DNA of 64,000 bases from contig NZ_BMNR01000002.1 in the NCBI RefSeq assembly GCF_014646655.1, forward strand, positions 399,942 to 463,941, given 5' to 3'. The DNA comes from Yeosuana aromativorans. Its GTDB lineage: Bacteria > Bacteroidota > Bacteroidia > Flavobacteriales > Flavobacteriaceae. A program made the position numbers and the translations under genes. Shown piece by piece: positions 17,466-26,041 of this stretch. The notes beneath the pieces were generated by a model, which saw only the letters and a program-made list of their open reading frames with translations, was not told where the DNA came from and did not search any database. Every line of letters begins with the position of its first letter. Position 1 is the first letter of the stretch.

Positions 17466-19448
17466 TTCAACAATAATTTTTTTAAGGCTTGACAAACCTC
17501 TGGAAGTCAGTTTTAAAAGATACAAGCCTGATGAGAGATTATCATCAACAAAGGTGTCATGATTTGTTTTAAAGCCTTCAATTTTCCTTCCGTCTATAGA
17601 GTATAACTCAACACGGGTTTCTGCTTTGATCCCTTTTATATAAAACCCGTTTTTGGCAGGATTTGGAAACACCTGAACATGAACTAAATCATGATCATTA
17701 ACACTTAAAGACTGGCTCCACAGTTCCCCTGCATGAGTTCCCCATAAATACTCTACCAAATCAGGTTCGTCTATAAATGGGTTTCTATTGTGTTGCCAAG
17801 TGTAAACAATGTTATTTCTGTTCATTTCATAATCATCCGGTGGATCATTTCTGTGCCACTCCAACAAGGTTGCCAAATCGCCTATAAATCCCGGCGTGGT
17901 ATCAACTGGATATCCGTTCACAACATCAATTCCATTGTATCGTGTAACCATATAAAAAATGCTTCTGGCCACATCTCCTTTAAAGCTTCCTGAATTTCCT
18001 AATGGTCCATCATATTCACTCGCGCCATAGTTTTGATTGTTACGGCTACTGTTTTCTGGCCCATCTGCGGCTCTTAACGCATGGGCATCAGAATTTCCAT
18101 GTCGTAATGAATCGGCGGTTGTTGTCCAATAAATATCTTTTCCATCAGGAATATCATCATCTTTTATGCTGTAAAATCCGCCACGCGATCTGCAATACAC
18201 GTGTTCTCTATTCCACTTTCCAGTACTGCTACTTGACGAACCTTGATAATCTAGTTTAGCTCTACCCTGCTCCGTATAAAGCAACCAAACTTGATTACTG
18301 TTGGCTGGGTTTTGATCGGCTTCTTTTAATATATCTATAATATCTGCATAGGTTTGTGCTCTTACAACAGCTGGGTTGGCAATAATATCTTGAATAGCCT
18401 GTTTTAAAGCCGCACCAGAAAATCCATCCAAACTATCATAATAACCAGCTGGTTGTGTGCTTGATACCACACCATATGTTGGATTTAATGGTGTTCCCCA
18501 TGCCGCAACCACATAATCATTATCAACAACCCTGATTTCCAGTTTATCATTCAGTTTCAAGTATTCCGTTGGCAATGACAACACACTAATTTTCAACACC
18601 TCATCACCTTCATCATCAGAGTCATCTGTTAATGAGATGGTTGTAGTTACTGAATTCTGTCCAGTTGGAATAGTCAAGGACGTTGTTCCTGTATAATCTG
18701 AAGTGTTAAAAGAGCCGTTATTTAAACTTATACTAAATGATAAATCAGAAGTGACATTCTGTTCTGTTGTAAATGTAATGTCAAACGAATCCCCTTCATT
18801 GTATTGGGTTTGGGCTATGGTAGTTAACAATCCATTTAATACGATTCCGCTACCATCGTTTAATTGTCTGGGCGTAGGTGTCCCAACAGTATAAGAACCG
18901 TCATTATTTCTTTGAATGGAATTGGCATTTCCTCCCGCACCTTCATTTATCATTTGAATACTGGGGTTAAAGGCCGAAAAAATTGGCACCAACCCTGTTC
19001 CATCGGAATCATTTGTTTCATAAATCAATACATCAATAAGGGCTCCATCAACATAGGCCGTGGTTAAATCGGGGAAATCATAATCGTTTGCTTGGTAAAC
19101 AGCTACTGCATCTGCTCCATTTTGAATTGTGTTGGATGGTATTATATATTGAGGTATAGGTGATACCGTATTGCTTCCTATTAGCAATAAACCATTCACA
19201 TCGGTTGAATAGCCATCTAAATCCAAAGCCATATAACTTCTATTTTCACCGGTATCGGGATTGGTCGATCCATTAAAAAAAACGACTACATAACCATCCA
19301 AAGGAAAATTGGGTGCATCAGATTTTAACTCTAAAAACTCTGCATCATCTGTTCCAGGTGTATCGCAATCCAATTCATTGATAACAATTTGCCCAAAGGA
19401 CAGTTGTACCATCAATGATATAAACAAAACCAATATGGATTTTTTCAT
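17463..19448 (-). CDS. Secreted endonuclease I-like nuclease with T9SS sorting domain
   Basis: I start it at the ATG at 19448 (MKKSIL), which begins a clear signal peptide ending near SFGQ. Order of parts: a lamin-tail-like N-terminal domain (IVINELDCDTPG...), a Calx-beta-like domain (about 210-315), then an endonuclease I core (about 335-575) with the His-metal finger motif NREHV at 413-417, and a C-terminal type IX secretion sorting domain (VFPNPAKNGFYIKG... to the end). It should be exported across the outer membrane and degrade extracellular DNA or RNA. Single gene. Confidence 0.85.
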   Translation of the reverse strand: MKKSILVLFISLMVQLSFGQIVINELDCDTPGTDDAEFLELKSDAPNFPLDGYVVVFFNGSTNPDTGENRSYMALDLDGYSTDVNGLLLIGSNTVSPIPQYIIPSNTIQNGADAVAVYQANDYDFPDLTTAYVDGALIDVLIYETNDSDGTGLVPIFSAFNPSIQMINEGAGGNANSIQRNNDGSYTVGTPTPRQLNDGSGIVLNGLLTTIAQTQYNEGDSFDITFTTEQNVTSDLSFSISLNNGSFNTSDYTGTTSLTIPTGQNSVTTTISLTDDSDDEGDEVLKISVLSLPTEYLKLNDKLEIRVVDNDYVVAAWGTPLNPTYGVVSSTQPAGYYDSLDGFSGAALKQAIQDIIANPAVVRAQTYADIIDILKEADQNPANSNQVWLLYTEQGRAKLDYQGSSSSSTGKWNREHVYCRSRGGFYSIKDDDIPDGKDIYWTTTADSLRHGNSDAHALRAADGPENSSRNNQNYGASEYDGPLGNSGSFKGDVARSIFYMVTRYNGIDVVNGYPVDTTPGFIGDLATLLEWHRNDPPDDYEMNRNNIVYTWQHNRNPFIDEPDLVEYLWGTHAGELWSQSLSVNDHDLVHVQVFPNPAKNGFYIKGIKAETRVELYSIDGRKIEGFKTNHDTFVDDNLSSGLYLLKLTSRGLSSLKKIIVE

Positions 19449-19941
19449 CAGCTTATTTTTTACAAATGTAAGCATCTAAAATGCATTTTCTGTAAATTTC
19501 AAAATGATCGTATTGGGAATTTAATTTTTCAACCTCGAAAATGAAATCAAAGAAAATGAGTTGTTTTTAAAAAAAATGCCTCTACAATTTTTAAAATAAA
19601 CTCAAAAAGCCTCTATAAATATTACATTCTATAACAATATATTAGAATTTATGTAACATTTTATCACTTTTTTGTAGACTAAATATTAAATATTTATATA
19701 CATATCATTTTTTTACTTACACATATGCATTCAATTTCATAGATTTTATTGTAAATCCTTGGATGATATATTGGTTATTATTTACCTTCATAAAACATTC
19801 ATTTAATTAAACTATTTATTAACCGATAAAACCTAAAATTATGATCACACTTGCTGCTATGTTAATTGATATTATCTTTTCAATTAATTAAATTAAAAAA
19901 TGTAAAACTTAGTCTAGAATAAGTTTTACTATTTTTACAAT
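19449..19941. other. AT-rich intergenic stretch
   Basis: This and the DNA on to 20267 separate the core genes from the stress island. Apart from the 50-codon frame at 19942 and a terminator-like hairpin I see no gene, no tRNA and no TGAT-N4-ATCA operator here. A 16-codon open frame at 19841 is too short to call. Confidence 0.5.
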
Positions 19942-20094
19942 ATGCAACAGCAAGTATTTAAATTTTTAGCAAAGGTCAATAAAATGATTTTGCCCAGTTA
20001 CTCTAAAAAACAACTGGACTTATCAAAAGCAACCAAACTACAATTACTGATTATTGGGTGGCGTTATTACGTGACAATTAGGGCTTTGGGGTAA
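19942..20094 (+). CDS. Small basic protein, 50 residues
   Basis: ATG at 19942 and TAA at 20092-20094. The product (MQQQVFKFLAKVNKMILPSY... WRYYVTIRALG) is basic and reads like a real short protein: hydrophobic face, KVNK-ILPSYSKK and a WRYYVT-x-xAL ending. From memory, similar short proteins occur in Flavobacteriaceae and are sometimes labelled SsrA-binding-like, though far too short for SmpB. Function unknown. It lies alone, followed by a terminator-like hairpin. Confidence 0.55.
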   Translation: MQQQVFKFLAKVNKMILPSYSKKQLDLSKATKLQLLIIGWRYYVTIRALG

Positions 20095-20130
20095 ACCTTT
20101 ATAAGACTTTATTATTTAAAAAACAGAAAT

Positions 20131-20175
20131 AAAAAAAGGGAACAATCCAACTAAGAACCATTCCCTTGTTTTTGT
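20131..20175 (+). terminator. Terminator-like hairpin after the 50-residue ORF
   Basis: Stem AAGGGAA/TTCCCTT (20136-20142 with 20161-20167) is followed by a G and T5. The loop is 18 bases, so it is a weak call. Confidence 0.4.
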
Positions 20176-20267
20176 TATCAACCAACCAATAAATAACATT
20201 ACAAATATCTGTATAGTTTATTTTAAAAAACATGACTTTTGTTAGGTTTTAAAAAAACATTTAAAAA

Positions 20268-21707
20268 TTAATCTTTTTCTTTTTGCTTGGTTTTTTTAAA
20301 CCCTATCATGGTGCGGTTTTTAAGATCTCTTTTTTTCAATTCTTCCTCTAATTTTTTATATCTACTGATGTCTTTAATGGTCACCACAGCAGCTACCACA
20401 TGATTTTTACTGTCCAGTATAGGCCTACCGCTTAATAACACTCTTCGGCTTTCATTTGTTTCCAAATCTTTTAACAGGATATCTATATCATCTGTAACTT
20501 CACCAACCAAAGCGCGCTCTGCCGGAAGATTTTGAACAGGATACGTGGTTTCTCCATCGGGATATAGGACTTCAAAATGATCGGAGAAATTAATGGGTAT
20601 TTTGGAATCATCTTCAATTCTAAAAAGTTCATTGGCTATATGGTTAGCCAGGATGACTTGCCTATTGGCATTGGACACAATAACACCATCACTAATATTT
20701 TCAAGAATCATATTGAGTTTTTGTTGGCTTTCAAATAACTCATTTAAAGTTTTTTCTTTTTCTTCTTCAAGTTGACGTTCTTCAGTGATGTCTCTCACAA
20801 TAGCATATAATGTTCCAGTGTTTACATCGGCGGTAGCATTCCATGACAGCCATTTGATAGAGCCATCTTTACATATCCATCGGTTATTAAAATTAATCAG
20901 GTTGTTCCCTTCTTCAAGCTTTTCAATTTCCTTTTTTGTTGTTGGTACGTCTTCAGGCAAAATAAACGTTGCAAATGGTTTTTCTAAAAGTTCAGGAACA
21001 GTATATCCTAAAATCTTGCTTAAAGATGGGTTGATCTTCAAAAACCTATCTTGTGAGGCTATGACCAAGCTATCTATTGACAGATTAAAAAACGTATCGG
21101 CTGCTTTTAATGATTGCTCTACTCTTTTTCTCTCGGTAATGTCAGTTGAAATGTTACCAATGGCATAAGCTCTGTTTGAGGCATCAAATAATGGGAATTT
21201 AACAGATAAATACGTATGAAGGCCATCCAGTTGCTCCAACGTTTCTTCAATATGTATTTCCTTACCTGCTTTTATGGCTTCTAAATCTGAACTTCTGTAG
21301 GTATCTGCAATTTCCTTTGGCAAGAAATCATGATTGGTTTTTCCAATCAGGTCTTTCGCTTTTGACTCAAATAACAGTTGGTATTGTTTATTTACCAAAA
21401 TATATTCGCCATTTAATTTTTTAACCGAAATAGGATTGGTTGTATTATCAATTATGGACTGTAATACATTCTTGTTTTTTAATAATTCCTGTTCATAAAT
21501 TTTATTTGATTTCTGTTGGGCCTTCAGTATAAAAAACACCACCGTCAGCATCCCTAATGAAAGCACAATCAATACCAATGAAACCCAATCCAATGCAGTT
21601 TTGTTGGTATGTGATATCTGGCTCCAATATATGAGCCCAAGAGCCAAAATTGCCGAGAGATTAACAATAAAACCCAGGGCAATTTTTGTTTCAAATGAGA
21701 TTTTCAT
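20268..21707 (-). CDS. Membrane protein with three PAS domains and no output domain
   Basis: Two N-terminal membrane helices (about 9-28 and 40-62) and a coil lead into three PAS domains (about 80-195, 200-315 and 325-450), two of them followed by the usual PAC ending DITER/DITEER. It then stops after a short coil and a basic tail. No histidine kinase, GGDEF or other effector follows, although this architecture normally continues into a kinase. It may form heterodimers with another sensor such as the LOV kinase in this island, or be a truncated kinase. It is the last gene of an hsp20-led operon. Confidence 0.75.
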   Translation of the reverse strand: MKISFETKIALGFIVNLSAILALGLIYWSQISHTNKTALDWVSLVLIVLSLGMLTVVFFILKAQQKSNKIYEQELLKNKNVLQSIIDNTTNPISVKKLNGEYILVNKQYQLLFESKAKDLIGKTNHDFLPKEIADTYRSSDLEAIKAGKEIHIEETLEQLDGLHTYLSVKFPLFDASNRAYAIGNISTDITERKRVEQSLKAADTFFNLSIDSLVIASQDRFLKINPSLSKILGYTVPELLEKPFATFILPEDVPTTKKEIEKLEEGNNLINFNNRWICKDGSIKWLSWNATADVNTGTLYAIVRDITEERQLEEEKEKTLNELFESQQKLNMILENISDGVIVSNANRQVILANHIANELFRIEDDSKIPINFSDHFEVLYPDGETTYPVQNLPAERALVGEVTDDIDILLKDLETNESRRVLLSGRPILDSKNHVVAAVVTIKDISRYKKLEEELKKRDLKNRTMIGFKKTKQKEKD

Positions 21708-21730
21708 TGTTACTATGTTTCAACACAAAT

Positions 21731-22174
21731 CTATTGTAGTAAGCTTTTTTGTTTCTTTTGGTTAATTATCCCTTTGATTAATGAAAAGATTTCTTTTTTA
21801 ATAGTTCTGTGCTTTTTTTGAAAATTGCTAACATCAATGATAAGACTTAAATGATCCCTTTTATATGCTTCTTCTTCTTTTATTTGATCGATGCCATCCA
21901 CTAAAATTTCCAAGGCCCTTTCGTGCATTTTAACGGTTTTAAGTATATCATTAGTTTCTTTTTCAAATGCTTTTAGCCCATCAATGATTTCCTTACTTTT
22001 TTTGAAATGCTTTGAATCGATGAGTTGAAGCGTATATGATTTGATCAAATCATTAAAAAACAATTGTTCATCTTTGATGAATTCTATTTCGGACAACCAA
22101 TTAAGAGATGTTTTATGAATCATGTCCGGACTAAGCCATTCTTGATATTTGGCTTCAGATTTATCTTTTTTCAT
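21731..22174 (-). CDS. Coiled-coil protein, unknown function
   Basis: I do not recognise a family. The 147-residue protein is highly charged and almost entirely helical in character, with Lys/Glu-rich heptad-like stretches (KKSKEIIDGLKAFEKETNDIL...) and no signal peptide or membrane segment. It lies between hsp20 (74 bp upstream) and the PAS protein (23 bp downstream) in the same direction, so it is probably expressed from the hsp20 promoter. It recalls the 143-residue helical protein at 22897, but I cannot show homology by eye. Confidence 0.65.
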   Translation of the reverse strand: MKKDKSEAKYQEWLSPDMIHKTSLNWLSEIEFIKDEQLFFNDLIKSYTLQLIDSKHFKKSKEIIDGLKAFEKETNDILKTVKMHERALEILVDGIDQIKEEEAYKRDHLSLIIDVSNFQKKHRTIKKEIFSLIKGIINQKKQKSLLQ

Positions 22175-22248
22175 ATCATTAGTTTTAGAATTAAAAAAAG
22201 CAGAAAGCTAATTTTGAATGATTTATAACTTTCTGCTCTTAGAAGAAA

Positions 22249-22776
22249 TTAAATAACCTCAATGATTTTTTTTGGATGTTCTTTTTCAATGACTTCCTCT
22301 TTTTTAAGAAGTTTAACTTTTAAAACACCGTTTTTATAAGAAGCTTTTACCTCTTGTTCCAAATCAACAGAAGGTGGAAGCATCATGGATCGTTTAAAGG
22401 ATTTGTAGCTAAACTCTCTTCGAGAATAGTTGTTTTCCTTTTCCTCGTTATCAATTTCTCTTTCACCAGAAATATGAAGCACATCCTCTTCTATATCGAC
22501 TTCAAAGTCTTTTTTGTTAAATCCAGGAACGGCTAATTCAATTTCAAAATCTTCTTTATGCTCTTTGATGTTCATAGCTGGCATAAGACTATCATCTTCA
22601 AAAAAATCATCTTTAAAAACATCATCAAATCGCAACAAATTGTTTAAATCTTCAAAGTCAGTTCTAAATAACTGGCTGCCCCAAGGTCTTAAAAAACTAT
22701 TGCTCCAAGGTGTTAATAATCTGTTTTCAAAAGGAGATAATTCGTTTCTCCTTCTGCGTTTTGTTAGTGTTGTCAT
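22249..22776 (-). CDS. Small heat-shock protein, Hsp20/alpha-crystallin family
   Basis: An ATP-independent holdase chaperone. The alpha-crystallin domain runs from about 65 to 160, with the start pattern MPAMNIKEHKEDFEIELAVPGF and the conserved end motif YKNGVLKVKLLKK (the family's GVL signature). The N-terminus is Arg- and Asn-rich as in other members. It is the first gene of an operon with the 147-residue protein and the PAS protein, under a TGAT-N4-ATCA promoter. Confidence 0.92.
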   Translation of the reverse strand: MTTLTKRRRRNELSPFENRLLTPWSNSFLRPWGSQLFRTDFEDLNNLLRFDDVFKDDFFEDDSLMPAMNIKEHKEDFEIELAVPGFNKKDFEVDIEEDVLHISGEREIDNEEKENNYSRREFSYKSFKRSMMLPPSVDLEQEVKASYKNGVLKVKLLKKEEVIEKEHPKKIIEVI

Positions 22777-22815
22777 AATATCAATGTTTTAAATTAGACT
22801 TATTTTATTGTAAGA

Positions 22816-22858
22816 CCAATGTATTTTACAAACTTGTTTTTTACAATGATTGATATCA
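22816..22858 (-). promoter_or_regulatory. Island-type promoter of hsp20
   Basis: Palindrome TGATTGATATCA (22847-22858) and, 23 bp downstream on the minus strand, -7-like octamer TACATTGG (22816-22823). Predicted start near 22811, about 35 bp before the ATG. Confidence 0.7.
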
Positions 22859-22896
22859 GCGTACTTAATTAATTCCCAACATCTTATTAACAGCAA

Positions 22897-23328
22897 TTAC
22901 TGGTTTATTACACTTTGCATATATTGAAAAAACCCAAACTTAAAATTTGAAATTTTATCACTAAAATTGAACATTTCCTTTTCAGCATCATCATAGTTAT
23001 CTTTAAATAATTGAGATAGATCATTATCCTGCCCTTTTGCTTTTTTCATATGTTTTAAACGCGAGGATATCTGATGAAATAATACCATTCGTTTGTCTTC
23101 TAATTGACTGATATCTTTTTTTAACCTTGACAAGTTTTCAAACAAATTCATAATATTATTTTTAAAAATTGGCCTATCCAGTATAGCCATGTAAAATTCC
23201 AGCTCAAATTTTAAATCCCTTAGCCATACCAGATGTTTTGTTAAATTGTATTGCAATTCTTCCAAAGATTTTGCACCCCTAAAACTTTTATAGCCTTGTT
23301 GTGGTTCCATGTGCTTTATGGTTAACAT
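22897..23328 (-). CDS. Helical protein, unknown function
   Basis: I do not recognise a family. The 143-residue product is helical and charged without signal peptide or membrane segments. Its ATG directly follows the stop codon of the upstream beta-CASP hydrolase gene (TAAATG), so translation is probably coupled; an alternative start is the Met seven codons later (MEPQQ). It is the last gene of the operon that begins with the universal stress protein at 29506. Confidence 0.65.
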   Translation of the reverse strand: MLTIKHMEPQQGYKSFRGAKSLEELQYNLTKHLVWLRDLKFELEFYMAILDRPIFKNNIMNLFENLSRLKKDISQLEDKRMVLFHQISSRLKHMKKAKGQDNDLSQLFKDNYDDAEKEMFNFSDKISNFKFGFFQYMQSVINQ

Positions 23329-24696
23329 TTACATTGTTTGAATATCAAATAATTTTGGGATAATGACATTCCAATGATAGGTGTCCTTTATTTTCACACG
23401 AAAGGCATCCAAAACTTGAGGTTCACCATGTATTAAAAACACGTTTTCAGGAATGTTTTTAATGTTCCCCATCCAATGAAGCAAATCTTGTTGATCGGCA
23501 TGTGCCGATAGGCTTTCTAAGCTTTTTACAGTAGCCTTAACGGGGTAGTATTTACCAAAAAAACGTATTTCATGGGCTCCGTCTTGCAATTGTCTTCCCC
23601 GTGTACCTTCTGCTTGGTAACCAACCAATAAGACCGTTGTTGATGTTTCATCTATCAATTGTTGCAAATACGTCAGCACACGTCCACCTGTTATCATGCC
23701 ACTGCCCGCTATAATTATTTTTGGCTGTTTGTTATCGATGGTTTCCCAGGTTTCTTTGTAAGATTCTATAATGGTTACATGATTGCACATGGCCTTATAG
23801 TCTGATACCGATAGTTTATGCCATTTTGGAAATCGCTGAAAAAGGCTCAACACATTGTTTCCCATTGGACTGTCAACTATAATCGGAATGTTTGGTATCT
23901 TATTGGCTTTGTATAGTTTCCATAAAATATACATAAGCGTTTGCAAGCGTTCTACCGCAAAACTTGGGATGATTAAATTGCCCCTGTTATAAATAGTTTC
24001 TCTGATAAGTTTAGATAGAATTTCTTCAACATCCTCTTTAGGATGCAACGTATTGCCATAAGTGCTTTCAATAAATAAGTAATCAGCCCGTTCCGGCTTT
24101 TGAGGGTTATGTAATAAATAATCATTTTGCCTTCCTACATCTCCTGAAAAGACAAACCGCTTTCCGTAAATGTCAAGATCAATGTAGGTTGCCCCTATAA
24201 TATGCCCGTTGTATTGAAACCGATAGGATACGTTTTCCGAAAGTATTATCCATTGATCAATCTGTTCCGTTTGAAACAAGTCAATGGTTTTCTCTGCTTC
24301 AAATGTTGTATAAAATGGTAAAGCGGGGTTATGCTTTGTATATTTTTCTTCATTGGCCCTATTGGCTTCTTCCTCTTGAATTTTAGCGCTATCTTTTAAA
24401 ATAATTTCTGCAATGGCCAAGGTGGGCGCCGTACCCATTATCTTACCTTGAAATCCTTGTCTTAATAGTCTGGGCAAATACCCAACATGGTCAAGGTGTC
24501 CATGCGTAAGCAATACCACATCTATACGCTTAACATCAACAGGAAGATTGACCCAATTGAGTTCCCTGAGTTCTTTTAATCCCTGAAACATACCACAATC
24601 TATCAGTATATTTATTTCTGGGGTTTCAACTAGAAATTTAGAACCTGTGACCGTACCGGCTGCACCTAAAAAATGTATTTGAACTGCATTTTTCAT
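23329..24696 (-). CDS. Beta-CASP metallo-beta-lactamase-fold RNA hydrolase (CPSF/RNase J-like)
   Basis: A 455-residue protein with the metallo-beta-lactamase motif HGHLDH at 65-70 (HxHxDH), the beta-CASP insertion and a C-terminal RNA-specificity (RMMBL) segment with SAHADQQDLL. Members are RNA endo/exonucleases of the CPSF73 type; the substrate here is unknown. I use the ATG at 24696 (MKNAVQIHFLGAAG), which matches the family start; the ATG at 24720 overlaps the upstream gene by 13 bp and is possible. It is encoded next to an ATP-cone nuclease-like protein and four universal stress proteins. Confidence 0.87.
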   Translation of the reverse strand: MKNAVQIHFLGAAGTVTGSKFLVETPEINILIDCGMFQGLKELRELNWVNLPVDVKRIDVVLLTHGHLDHVGYLPRLLRQGFQGKIMGTAPTLAIAEIILKDSAKIQEEEANRANEEKYTKHNPALPFYTTFEAEKTIDLFQTEQIDQWIILSENVSYRFQYNGHIIGATYIDLDIYGKRFVFSGDVGRQNDYLLHNPQKPERADYLFIESTYGNTLHPKEDVEEILSKLIRETIYNRGNLIIPSFAVERLQTLMYILWKLYKANKIPNIPIIVDSPMGNNVLSLFQRFPKWHKLSVSDYKAMCNHVTIIESYKETWETIDNKQPKIIIAGSGMITGGRVLTYLQQLIDETSTTVLLVGYQAEGTRGRQLQDGAHEIRFFGKYYPVKATVKSLESLSAHADQQDLLHWMGNIKNIPENVFLIHGEPQVLDAFRVKIKDTYHWNVIIPKLFDIQTM

Positions 24697-24707
24697 TAAA
24701 AATGTGT

Positions 24708-25550
24708 TTAAAAACGGCATAGCGTTTTTATTTCTTTCAGTATTTTTTCTTTTCTTGTTTCTGAAACCGCAAGATGGTCTAAGTAAAATACATCACCTAT
24801 AAGCTCTCTGCAAAGCACAACATCCCTACTGAGCAAAAACTGTTTTTCCCTATTGGTCAATAGTGTAGATACCGTAATTGGGTATAAACCCAAGCGGTCT
24901 ATTCTATCTTTTAAGGCATTGTCTTTAGGATAATCCCAACTTAACAAATACAGATTGGCACATTTGCCGTATTGCAAGGCATCTTCTGTAAACCGTGTAT
25001 TTGTGACTACCCAGCCAATTGTAAGATTGGTTCCGTTTTTTGGATTGGCGTTCCAATGTGATTTGACATCATTATAGCGTGAATGAATATAAAGCGGTAT
25101 TTTAATGTTGCAATTAAGTCCTGGTTCATTATGAAATTTGCATTCCACAATAGTGGTTTCATTATTTTTATGTGCAATCACATCTATTTCATGTGACACA
25201 CACCGCCCCTGTAATACTTGGTCAATTTCTGTTTCATAACCTGAATATTTCAAAATAGCACTAATAAACCGTTCAAACGGAAACCCTGTGGGACCAAGTT
25301 CGTAAATGGCTTTTTTTAATTTGTATTTTGATGCCAAACAACTGTTGCTCTTTTTAAGCATTGCAAACGCCCTATTGTAAATTTCCTTGGTAGAAATGCC
25401 TTCATACAATTCATTTTTAACGGTATTGATGATTTGATTGACCGTTTGATTATTTGCGCCAACACGCTTTAAAGACGCCCTTAATTTATCTAGTGAAAAC
25501 TTTACCCTCTCACCAGATGATTTAATGATATTGATGGTATTTGTTTCCAT
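24708..25550 (-). CDS. ATP-cone domain fused to PD-(D/E)XK restriction-type domain
   Basis: I start it at the ATG at 25550 (METNTI); the longer frame upstream has no ribosomal-protein-like or family support. Residues about 4-85 are an ATP-cone, the allosteric nucleotide-binding domain normally found on ribonucleotide reductases and NrdR. Residues about 95-165 are an Mrr-like PD-(D/E)XK core, with D123, E136 and K138 forming the D-(13)-ExK motif. The chain may sense ATP/dATP and act on nucleic acid. It precedes the beta-CASP RNase gene by 11 bp (24696/24708), and a class II RNR lies in the same island. Confidence 0.82.
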   Translation of the reverse strand: METNTINIIKSSGERVKFSLDKLRASLKRVGANNQTVNQIINTVKNELYEGISTKEIYNRAFAMLKKSNSCLASKYKLKKAIYELGPTGFPFERFISAILKYSGYETEIDQVLQGRCVSHEIDVIAHKNNETTIVECKFHNEPGLNCNIKIPLYIHSRYNDVKSHWNANPKNGTNLTIGWVVTNTRFTEDALQYGKCANLYLLSWDYPKDNALKDRIDRLGLYPITVSTLLTNREKQFLLSRDVVLCRELIGDVFYLDHLAVSETRKEKILKEIKTLCRF

Positions 25551-25603
25551 GATTTTAAATTTAAAACTGTGAGAGCCAAAAAGAAAAGATGGATCAATTT
25601 TAC

Positions 25604-26029
25604 CTAAACAGGTTTTTTTCTCACGGCTATACCAAAATAGTCCTTGACCCAAGCTTTAATTTGGTTTTTGGTCATACTATCAGTTTTATGGATCCCTATT
25701 ACTTTAGCATTGATATCTTTAAAGTACTCTTCCAATTCATTTTTGAATTTATAGCCAGTTTGGGCCGGCCCAAAAAGAACAATGGCATCTGCGTCTTGTA
25801 TTTCAGAAACTATTTTCTTAAAGTATGACTTCATTTGGTGAATTTCCCGTTCCAAGTATTTATCTTCTGGAAGTGCATCTTGCGGGCTTCCTCTATAACC
25901 AAGCCCAAATCCCCCAGATGGATGAAAATCTTCAATTTCAGATTTTATTGTCCTCATTGTTTCATTTTCTTTTTCAAGGGTCACTATATGTGCTTGTTCC
26001 TTGTCTAACCAAATACCTATTTTTTTCAT
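25604..26029 (-). CDS. Hypothetical protein, possibly eRF1/L30e-like (baeRF) fold
   Basis: A 141-residue cytosolic protein starting MKKIGIWLD, followed by an alternating hydrophobic pattern, a Gly/Ser/Pro loop (PSGGFGLGYRGSPQD) and VLFGPAQTGYKF-NEL, which resembles the eRF1-like domain of host-attachment or baeRF proteins found in stress operons. I would not assign function more precisely. It is 12 bp from the next usp gene and in the same operon. Confidence 0.6.
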   Translation of the reverse strand: MKKIGIWLDKEQAHIVTLEKENETMRTIKSEIEDFHPSGGFGLGYRGSPQDALPEDKYLEREIHQMKSYFKKIVSEIQDADAIVLFGPAQTGYKFKNELEEYFKDINAKVIGIHKTDSMTKNQIKAWVKDYFGIAVRKKPV

Positions 26030-26041
26030 TTTTTTACAACT

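Noticed and set aside
19841-19891. 16-codon leader peptide ORF
   Set aside because: Too short, with no downstream gene in a leader-like position and no repeat of regulatory codons.
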